NCBI RefSeq assembly: GCF_904846185.1
Contig: NZ_CAJGZQ010000017.1
Coordinates: 21,986 to 85,985, forward strand
Direction of reading: 5' to 3'
Origin: Psychrobacter immobilis
Lineage (GTDB): Bacteria; Pseudomonadota; Gammaproteobacteria; Pseudomonadales; Moraxellaceae
DNA length: 64,000 nucleotides
Shown: positions 57,756 to 64,000 of the stretch, piece by piece
How positions within the stretch are numbered: the stretch's first letter is position 1
Layout: each line of letters starts with the position of its first letter
Notes under the pieces: model-generated
Told to the model about the DNA's origin: nothing
Seen by the model: only the letters and a program-made list of their open reading frames with translations
Databases searched by the model: none
Made by a program: the position numbers and the translations under genes

Positions 57756-60113
57756 ATGGATACCGCCCTATTATTATCTGGCGTGGTTGGGATTGGCATT
57801 GCTGCCCAATGGTTGGCTTGGTATTTAAAGCAACCGTCCATTTTATTTTTATTACTGATTGGCATTATCGTGGGCCCAGTGCTGGGAGTCTTCGATCCTG
57901 ACTTGGTGCTGGGAGAGCTGATGTTTCCCTTCATCTCTTTGGGCGTGGCGATTATCCTATTTGAAGGCTCGCTGACGTTAGAGTTTGACGAGATTAAACA
58001 GCATGGCACCGTGGTGCAAATGCTGGTGTCGGTCGGTGTACTTATCACCATTGCTATCGTGGCGTTATCGACTTATCTCTTATTCGATGTCGATCCACTG
58101 ATTGCTTTGCTGTTCGGTGCGCTCGTGTGCGTAACGGGTCCAACGGTGATTATGCCGCTATTACGTAGTGTGCGTCCCAATAAGACGATCTCTAATATCC
58201 TCAAATGGGAAGGTATCATCATTGACCCAATCGGCGCTATTGCCGTGGTTTTGGTCTATGAATACATCATCTCAGGCGGCGAAGCCAGCAGTATCTTATT
58301 GTTTGCCAAAATCGTGGTATTAGCGACAGCGATGGGTATGGCAGGCGCTTGGCTGCTTGCCTTCTTGATGCGTCGGCATATGATTCCTGAATTTTTACGC
58401 AATGTCTTTACGCTCGCCTTTGTCTTGGTATTATTTTCAGTATCGAACCATTTAGAGCATGAGTCTGGGCTATTGACAGTCACCGTGTTGGGCGTGGCAT
58501 TGGCGAATTGGCCAAAATTCCCACGCGATACGATTTTAGAGTTCAATGAATCTTTAACCATCCTTCTTATCTCTGTGCTGTTTATTATCCTTGCAGCACG
58601 TGTAGAGCTGGAAAGCTTACTTAGCGTTGGTTTCGCAGGTCTGGTGTTACTTGCTATCGTCATGTTTGTGGCGCGACCCTTATCCGTTTGGGCATCGTCT
58701 ATTGGCTCAAACTTAAAGACCAATGAAAAGCTGATGATTAGTTGGATTGGGCCACGTGGTATCGTCGCTGCAGCCATCTCATCACTGTTTGCTATTCGTC
58801 TGCAAGAGTATGATATTCAAGGTGTTGAGCTGCTCGTGCCCTTAGTATTTATGGTCATTATTGGCACGGTTATGATTCAGGGCTTGGGGGCGAAAATAGT
58901 CGGCAACTTGCTGGGCGTCCGTGAGCCTGAGACCAATGGTATTCTTATCGTCGGCTCAAATCCCATTGCGCTTTTGGTAGCAACTTCTCTAAAAGATCAG
59001 GGCTTTGATGTCATCGTCGCACACAACAACTATACCAATATTGCCCGCGCACGAATGAGCGGTCTGCGTACTTATTTTGGCAATCCTATCTCTGATCATG
59101 CCGATCATCATCTTGACCTGATCGGTATCGGTCGGCTGTTTGCCATGAGTATGGACAAAGAGATGAATACCTTGTCTGAAATTCATTATCGTCATGAATT
59201 TGGTGAGCGCAAATTGTACCGTCTCAAGTTCAGCGACGAAAAGGTCAAAAGCGAGCGCGATGATAAGCAAGGCAACTTCCACTCGCAGTGGCTGTTTGGC
59301 AAAGATGTCACTTATACCAAGCTTGCCAGTATGCTGTCGAAAAAAGCCCGTATCAAGATTACCAACATCACTGACAGCTACAGCTTTGAGCAATACAAAG
59401 CCGACAACAAGCAATTCGTGCCGCTGTATACAATCGACAAAGAAGGCAAGCTACACGTCATTACCGACAAGTTTGATGGCATCGTGCCACGCGATCGCAA
59501 GCTCATCTCACTGGTAGTGGAAGATGAAGTACAGCCAAAACCTGTCGACGTGACACCTAAACAAGAGCAGGCGCGACTGGCAGCTGATGCTAACTTTGAG
59601 TCCAGCTCAAAAGCGCCTGAAAAGCGTAAAGAAAAAGAGCTGAGCGATGATAATGTTGATGCAACAGAACAATCCACTGCCACTGATAGCGAAAGCGCTA
59701 AAGAAATAATCGCTGAGCAGGCAATCGCTGAGCAAAATGCACATACTGAGGTATCAAACCATTCGAGCAGCAATGCTAAAACTAAAATCACGCCAGACAC
59801 CTTGAATGACAAAGTAATAACGTCAAAAGATGAGTCTGTTGACGTCGTTAATAAAGGCGTCATGTCAGCCAACTCGACAGCGACTTCGAAGGCAATTCCT
59901 AAAAATAAGGTGTCTAGCAACAGTAATACGAATGGTAATGGCAACGCACCTAAAACTAAGAAGGGCGCGCTTGATCCAAATCGTCTACCCGATTCTGGTC
60001 AAGATAATACAACCAATGCAAGCTCTGATGTCGATATCACTAAAGACAACATCAACAAAGGCAATATTCAGGAAATTTCAAATAATAAAGCGGTGAATAA
60101 ACAGGATAAATAA
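57756..60113 (+). CDS. CPA1 cation/proton antiporter with TrkA-N-like domain and long acidic tail
   Basis: 785 aa. About twelve membrane helices (residues 1-385) form an NhaP/NhaK-type CPA1 antiporter. The ion-site region reads CVTGPTVIMPLLRSV with later GPRGIVAAAISSLFA. Residues about 395-560 form a Rossmann-like TrkA-N/RCK unit (NGILIVGSNPIALLVATSL) that would sense nucleotide. Residues about 590-785 are low complexity, rich in Asp, Glu, Lys, Ser and Asn, and probably disordered. It exchanges Na+ or K+ for H+ in pH and salt homeostasis. The tail is longer than usual. Confidence 0.9.
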   Translation: MDTALLLSGVVGIGIAAQWLAWYLKQPSILFLLLIGIIVGPVLGVFDPDLVLGELMFPFISLGVAIILFEGSLTLEFDEIKQHGTVVQMLVSVGVLITIAIVALSTYLLFDVDPLIALLFGALVCVTGPTVIMPLLRSVRPNKTISNILKWEGIIIDPIGAIAVVLVYEYIISGGEASSILLFAKIVVLATAMGMAGAWLLAFLMRRHMIPEFLRNVFTLAFVLVLFSVSNHLEHESGLLTVTVLGVALANWPKFPRDTILEFNESLTILLISVLFIILAARVELESLLSVGFAGLVLLAIVMFVARPLSVWASSIGSNLKTNEKLMISWIGPRGIVAAAISSLFAIRLQEYDIQGVELLVPLVFMVIIGTVMIQGLGAKIVGNLLGVREPETNGILIVGSNPIALLVATSLKDQGFDVIVAHNNYTNIARARMSGLRTYFGNPISDHADHHLDLIGIGRLFAMSMDKEMNTLSEIHYRHEFGERKLYRLKFSDEKVKSERDDKQGNFHSQWLFGKDVTYTKLASMLSKKARIKITNITDSYSFEQYKADNKQFVPLYTIDKEGKLHVITDKFDGIVPRDRKLISLVVEDEVQPKPVDVTPKQEQARLAADANFESSSKAPEKRKEKELSDDNVDATEQSTATDSESAKEIIAEQAIAEQNAHTEVSNHSSSNAKTKITPDTLNDKVITSKDESVDVVNKGVMSANSTATSKAIPKNKVSSNSNTNGNGNAPKTKKGALDPNRLPDSGQDNTTNASSDVDITKDNINKGNIQEISNNKAVNKQDK

Positions 60114-60200
60114 TCGTTGCCACAGCTTTGTTTTAACACAGTTTTGACAATATCTTGATGACTGTTTTGATACTTTATAGAATATAACAGTTTATGAAAC

Positions 60201-60234
60201 ACAAAAGCCCCAACGCAATGTTGGGGCTTTTTAT
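60201..60234. terminator. Bidirectional intrinsic terminator
   Basis: AAAGCCCCAAC/GTTGGGGCTTT perfect stem (60204-60214 with 60220-60230), loop GCAAT, A and T runs. Between the antiporter gene (+) and tmk (-). Confidence 0.95.
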
Positions 60235-60263
60235 TTGGCTAGGTGATGGCTTTATAAAATCCG

Positions 60264-61004
60264 TTACGAAACATCAAATCTGCCTTGTACCGCCTGCCAT
60301 ACTCGCGCGCTCACCTCATCGGCGCTGCCTGATGCGTCAATGCGCTGTATCCGTTCGGGGTGCTGAGTCGCCAGCGTGTTAAAGCCTTTATGCACCCAAG
60401 TAAAAAATTCGGTCGCTTGCTGCTCAAATCTATCAGCGGCGCTACGTTTATTAGCGCGTGCCATGCCTTCTAATACGGGCAAATCCAGCCACAATGTCAG
60501 CTCAGGTAGTTGCGGCACAAACTGCTCGATAAGCGATTCAATTTTGGCTCGTACCACCGCATCGCCATGTGCCCGCCCAAAGCCCTGATAAGCAATGGTA
60601 GAATCGGTAAAACGATCGCATATTACCCACGTCCCACGTTGTAACGCTGGCAAAATCACTTGCTGCATATGGTCGCAGCGCGCCGCAAATAGTAGCAATA
60701 GCTCTGTATCATCATTGATGTCGGTCGCAGGGTCCAATAATATAGCGCGCAAACGTTCTGCAAACGGGCTACCACCCGGCTCACGGGTACGCAGATACGC
60801 AATATTGTTATCGTCTAAGCGTGTGCACAGCTGCTCAATGGCAGTCGTTTTGCCTACGCCCTCAGTACCTTCAAAACTGATAAAGCGCCCTTGATTGAGT
60901 GCGATATCATTGATGTCATTGCTTGCTTTGGGCTGACTTGTTTTGGGCTGACTTGCTTGCGACTGGACTGTTTGAGATACATGGTTTTGTATAGATGCTG
61001 ACAT
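60264..61004 (-). CDS. tmk: Thymidylate kinase
   Basis: 246 aa, about 35 longer than usual because of a Gln/Ser-rich N-terminal extension with SQPKTSQPK repeats; aagg before the ATG at 61004 supports this start, and the DNA there repeats GGGCTGACTTG. The kinase has P-loop GTEGVGKTT (about 46-54), TREPGGSPFAERLR and ICDRFTDSTIAYQG. It phosphorylates dTMP. Encoded 98 bp after mltG, the standard order mltG-tmk; holB does not follow. Confidence 0.95.
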   Translation of the reverse strand: MSASIQNHVSQTVQSQASQPKTSQPKASNDINDIALNQGRFISFEGTEGVGKTTAIEQLCTRLDDNNIAYLRTREPGGSPFAERLRAILLDPATDINDDTELLLLFAARCDHMQQVILPALQRGTWVICDRFTDSTIAYQGFGRAHGDAVVRAKIESLIEQFVPQLPELTLWLDLPVLEGMARANKRSAADRFEQQATEFFTWVHKGFNTLATQHPERIQRIDASGSADEVSARVWQAVQGRFDVS

Positions 61005-61102
61005 GATATGACCTTATGTCATTGATGAGCGTTATGTCTTTATGTAGACAGTTGCATAACGCTCAGTTCACGATAGGTTTTGAGAAAAGATAGAGGATTA
61101 AA

Positions 61103-62395
61103 TTACTGCGGCGGGGTTTGTGATTTTTTCTCACGCATGACGCCGAGATATTCTTTTACCGCTTGATTGTGCGCCGCCAAGCTATTGGTAAATTTGTGCC
61201 CGCCATTACCCGTCGCTACAAAGTACAATGCATCACTATCTGCTGGGTGCAAGGTCGCTTCGATAGAGGCAGCAGATGGTAGCGCGATAGGTGTTGGCGG
61301 TAGGCCATCAATTTGATAGGTGTTATAAGCCGTTTTTTCATCAATGTCTTTACGGCGAATGTTGCCTTCATAGCGACTGCCCATACCATAGATGATGGTC
61401 GGATCGGTCTGCATTCGCATGCCTTTATCTAAACGATTTCTAAACACCGCAGAGACCAAAGGACGCTCTTCTGCCACACTGGTTTCTTTTTCGATAATAG
61501 AGGCCATCACTAACGCCTCATAAGGCGTCTTATAAGGCAAATTGGGCGCACGATTTTCCCACGCTTCAGTCAATACTTGCTGTTGACGCTTATATAAATC
61601 GGTCAGTACCTGCTTATCAGTGCTACCTTCCCCATAATAATAAGTGTCAGGGGCAAACCAGCCTTCAAGATTGTGATTGACGATAGGGTCGTTACTATTG
61701 ATCACTTCATTTGGCAATATACCGACCAAATCCAACGCTTGAGCAATACCAGCATTGTCTCTATCATTGCCACTATCGTCGGTCAGCACCTCTTTTTTGA
61801 TGCCTTTATTTTCCCTTAATGTTTGATATAAATCTTTAGAGGTTTTGCCTTCAATGATTTGCACCTTTACCATCGATGCTTTTACCCCTTGTCCAAGTAT
61901 ATGTAGCGTTTCAGCAAAGGTCGGGTTTTCTGGTAATTGATAAATACCAGCATGTAAGGGGCCATCGACTTGTGTTTTCATATAGAGCTTGGCAATCGTG
62001 GCAGAAAACAGTGGGATTTGCTGTTGCCACTGCGGCAGTAGGCCGTAATAGCTCTGACCCTGCTCAATGGTGACCATTTGCTTTGGCTGCTCAATCCGCC
62101 CAAACAATGTCTGATAGACCATCACTAAGAAAAACGCAGCGATAAGCCCCAGCACTAGCAACACTTGATAACCACGCTGCATAAAGAACGATTGATTATC
62201 CGCTTTATATTCGCGTGGCTTAGCCGCTCCACTGATGAGTGACACATCTGTCGCTGGCGTTTCCTCTACCCCATCAACTGCTGGTTGCGTGTCCGGTAGT
62301 GTGTTATCGACACGCTCCTCAACACTGCTATCTGGTTTATTCGATGGCGTTTCATTAGGACGTTCAGGAGGCGTTTCAGATGTAGGCTTGCTCAT
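61103..62395 (-). CDS. mltG: Endolytic murein transglycosylase MltG
   Basis: 430 aa. An N-terminal acidic, Pro/Thr-rich region of about 70 residues is cytoplasmic, followed by one membrane helix (VLLVLGLIAAFFLVMVYQTL). A LysM-like segment and the YceG catalytic domain follow, with the catalytic Glu in MASIIEKETSVAEERPLVSAVFRNRL and MQTDPTIIYG. It cuts nascent peptidoglycan and may end glycan strands. Start ATG with gag at 5 bases. Confidence 0.94.
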   Translation of the reverse strand: MSKPTSETPPERPNETPSNKPDSSVEERVDNTLPDTQPAVDGVEETPATDVSLISGAAKPREYKADNQSFFMQRGYQVLLVLGLIAAFFLVMVYQTLFGRIEQPKQMVTIEQGQSYYGLLPQWQQQIPLFSATIAKLYMKTQVDGPLHAGIYQLPENPTFAETLHILGQGVKASMVKVQIIEGKTSKDLYQTLRENKGIKKEVLTDDSGNDRDNAGIAQALDLVGILPNEVINSNDPIVNHNLEGWFAPDTYYYGEGSTDKQVLTDLYKRQQQVLTEAWENRAPNLPYKTPYEALVMASIIEKETSVAEERPLVSAVFRNRLDKGMRMQTDPTIIYGMGSRYEGNIRRKDIDEKTAYNTYQIDGLPPTPIALPSAASIEATLHPADSDALYFVATGNGGHKFTNSLAAHNQAVKEYLGVMREKKSQTPPQ

Positions 62396-62562
62396 GGCAA
62401 CTCGCGAGGCAGAAGTTTGCTAGAATTTAGCACTGAACCGTGCGATTTTCAATGGTATTTGCTTAGCTTATCAATTATCTTGGTATTTACGCCTGCTAAT
62501 ATGGGCTAATATTTCTACCTTCTTTTGTTGTTTTTCCTTTTCTTTAATAACGAAAACTGGTT

Positions 62563-63327
62563 ATGAACCTACATTTTAATCAAAATCTTGCCAAAAATTA
62601 CAAGTCGCCTAGTCAAATCATTAGAGTACTCAGTGAAGATTGGGTTGCTAAGCAAAGTTACTGCCCTAGTTGCAATACCGAGCCATTGGCGGAATTTACT
62701 AACAATCAGCCTGTCGCTGACTTTTATTGTGCAAATTGTAATGAGCAATATGAGCTAAAAAGTAAGCAAGCAAAGTTAAGCAACATTATCAATGACGGCG
62801 CTTATGACACCATGATTGAGCGTATCAGTAGCGACAATAATCCTAACTTTTTCTTTTTAACCTATTCTCAAGAATATAGCGTTAACAACTTCCTGATTAT
62901 TCCTAAGCATTTTTTTAAGCCTGATATGATTGTCAAACGTAAGCCTTTATCAGTCACTGCTAAACGTGCCGGTTGGGTTGGTTGCAATATTGATTTGCGA
63001 CAAGTGCCCGAATCAGGGAAAGTATTTTTGGTTAAAAACCAGCAAGTCATACCACGCGATAATGTCACCGAGCAATTTCAAAAAACCTTGTTTTTACGCG
63101 CGCAATCTACGACTTCACGTGGTTGGACGTTAGATGTTTGGCAATGTATCGATAGACTAGAAGACAGCTTTTCTCTCAATCAAGTTTATGCTTTTGCTGA
63201 TAAATTACAGCGTAAACATCCTGAAAATAATCACATTAAAGATAAAATTCGTCAGCAATTACAAGTATTACGCGATAGAGGTATTATTGAATTTACTGGT
63301 CGTGGGCAATATCAAAAACTATATTAA
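62563..63327 (+). CDS. DpnI-like methyl-directed restriction endonuclease
   Basis: 254 aa, the same length as pneumococcal DpnI, to which it aligns along its whole length. The type IIM enzyme DpnI cuts GATC only when its adenine is N6-methylated. The catalytic PD-(D/E)xK residues are D53 (VADFY), E64 and K66 (ELKSK). A zinc ribbon is given by C34/C37 (YCPSC) and C56/C59 (YCANC). NDGAYDTM, NPNFFFLTY, RRAGW-like KRAGWVGCNIDL and SRGWTLDV follow, then the C-terminal winged-helix (HIKDKIRQQLQVLRD) that reads the methylated site. No methylase gene is adjacent. The start has no strong ribosome-binding site. The stop overlaps the convergent gene by 4 bp. Next to an insertion sequence, so probably acquired. 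Confidence 0.93.
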   Translation: MNLHFNQNLAKNYKSPSQIIRVLSEDWVAKQSYCPSCNTEPLAEFTNNQPVADFYCANCNEQYELKSKQAKLSNIINDGAYDTMIERISSDNNPNFFFLTYSQEYSVNNFLIIPKHFFKPDMIVKRKPLSVTAKRAGWVGCNIDLRQVPESGKVFLVKNQQVIPRDNVTEQFQKTLFLRAQSTTSRGWTLDVWQCIDRLEDSFSLNQVYAFADKLQRKHPENNHIKDKIRQQLQVLRDRGIIEFTGRGQYQKLY

Positions 63328-63818
63328 GTTTGATTATCATCCCAAAGTGGCAAATAGGCGCTTGCCACCAATCTTTGATAAAACTTGTGCGGAGGATAAT
63401 CCATCTCCAACTCATCATTTACTTTAAAAAAGGTGTCCATATTATCCCTAATACATTTAGAAGACTTATTTCTTACGTGCTTATTCCAGCCTATTAATAA
63501 TCCTAGTGGCGTACGAGAAGCCTTGGTAAAAGCTTGACTTTCTACTGTGAGCGCACACATGACAGGTTCATCATGAGGTATTTTATCCACGCCTTGTTCT
63601 ATGACTTCTTGGCGTATATGCGCATACTTAAATACCCCACCAAATGCTGTATACTTTTTATCTTTCTTAGAATAAACAATATTGAATGCTATCTTCGAAT
63701 AACCGGCTAAGTGAACGACTTCATCAGGATATTTTTTTGCTTTATGACATATCTCATTAAATAGCATTAATCGGCGGATTTGTAGCGGAATTCGTTTTTC
63801 TTCATAGGTAGTACGCAT
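63324..63818 (-). CDS. Unrecognised 164-aa protein convergent with DpnI-like gene
   Basis: 164 aa, no family recognised. The ATG at 63818 has an excellent ggagat site at 7 bases, so it is likely expressed. The sequence is soluble, slightly basic with scattered Cys and aromatic residues (LMLFNEICHKAKKYPDEVV, SRTPLGLLIGWNKHVRNKS), and no membrane segment. The two genes meet tail to tail and share 4 bp. It could be a partner of the nuclease, a cargo gene of the mobile element, or unrelated. Confidence 0.6.
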   Translation of the reverse strand: MRTTYEEKRIPLQIRRLMLFNEICHKAKKYPDEVVHLAGYSKIAFNIVYSKKDKKYTAFGGVFKYAHIRQEVIEQGVDKIPHDEPVMCALTVESQAFTKASRTPLGLLIGWNKHVRNKSSKCIRDNMDTFFKVNDELEMDYPPHKFYQRLVASAYLPLWDDNQT

Positions 63819-63879
63819 TTTTATCTCCTGCTAAATAATCTTTAATCAGATACGATTGATTTCTACGTATTTTAAATTA

Positions 63880-64000
63880 GGGGCTGTCCTAGATAACTAG
63901 TTCAAACCCTGTTTAACCCATTGTTTTAATTGTAGTAATTGCGACTTTGGGTCACTGTGATTAAAACGCCACTCACATTCCTTTAAATAGAGGTGAAAAT
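63880..64000 (-). mobile_element. IS1595-family insertion sequence, right-cut end
   Basis: A candidate terminal inverted repeat GGGGCTGTCC starts at 63880, followed by 7 bases and the transposase stop codon. The element continues past the window edge, so its other end, size and target duplication cannot be checked. Confidence 0.7.
63897..64000 (-). CDS. IS1595-family transposase, C-terminal fragment
   Basis: On the minus strand the frame reads HLYLKECEWRFNH...SQLLQLKQWVKQGLN, then TAG at 63899-63897. The HLYLKECEWRFN wording is typical of the C-terminus of IS1595 (ISXO2-like) DDE transposases. Partial because the window ends; the catalytic residues lie beyond it. Confidence 0.72.
   Translation of the reverse strand, partial: FHLYLKECEWRFNHSDPKSQLLQLKQWVKQGLN

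Noticed and set aside
63324..63818. DpnD partner of the DpnI-like nuclease
   Set aside because: The protein is convergent and does not resemble DpnD as I know it; left as unknown.

Overview
The window looks like chromosome of a Moraxellaceae gammaproteobacterium, most likely Psychrobacter. Supporting signs are the moderate, AT-leaning base composition, the gene order hemA-TPR-lolB-ispE-tRNA(Gln)-prs-rplY-pth, the short AccA typical of Moraxellaceae, and the dapA-lipoprotein-purC order. No rRNA, prophage or CRISPR array is present. The genus is inferred from gene content and order; no search was run.

Layout. 1-8.9 kb is partly accessory: the end of a GMC oxidoreductase, an AT-rich RelA/SpoT-type synthetase with a long helical tail, a small orphan transcription unit, lplA, a PAAR effector / membrane protein / Sel1-repeat cassette (probable type VI secretion effector and immunity set), a serine hydrolase and an LprI-like secreted protein. 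8.9-15.6 kb is metabolic: fadH, an acyl-CoA ligase, a YeeE/YedE sulfur-transport pair and a class V aminotransferase. 16-25.9 kb is the conserved core block hemA, TPR protein, lolB, ispE, two identical tRNA-Gln genes, prs, rplY, pth and panD. 26-45 kb mixes transport, tRNA genes and housekeeping genes: a CaCA exchanger, an RDD protein, tRNA-Arg, tRNA-Ser, thiD, yggT-proC, tilS-accA, ppx, fadD, hemL, phnA-like, ygfZ and dadA. 44-50 kb holds a molybdopterin oxidoreductase with a TetR regulator, CsbD, and two related small lipoproteins of an unrecognised domain family. 50-62.4 kb is core again: a Nif3-like protein, a 3-methyladenine glycosylase, purC / mini-BamC / dapA, a degenerate metallophosphoesterase, a DegP-type protease, a CPA1 antiporter and tmk/mltG. 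The right end (62.5-64 kb) is accessory: a full-length DpnI-like methyl-directed endonuclease, an unknown gene that overlaps it convergently, and the end of an IS1595-family insertion sequence.

How the genes work together. HemA and HemL give the C5 route to 5-aminolevulinate. FadD, FadH and the second acyl-CoA ligase serve fatty-acid use, while AccA starts fatty-acid synthesis. LolB, the BamC-like lipoprotein, DegP and MltG serve the envelope. Prs, PurC, Tmk and ThiD serve nucleotide and cofactor supply.

The observations most worth a second look are: the DpnI homologue with an intact D-E-K catalytic set; a roughly 250-nt rplY leader carrying a promoter, two perfect stem-loops and an intrinsic terminator before the gene; a metallophosphoesterase-fold protein that has lost nearly all metal ligands; a BamC reduced to its N-terminal segment; a three-copy domain family in two tandem lipoprotein genes; the PAAR cassette; the RelA/SpoT-helical fusion; and a roughly 107-bp repeat found three times with TATAGTC/GACTATA-type ends.
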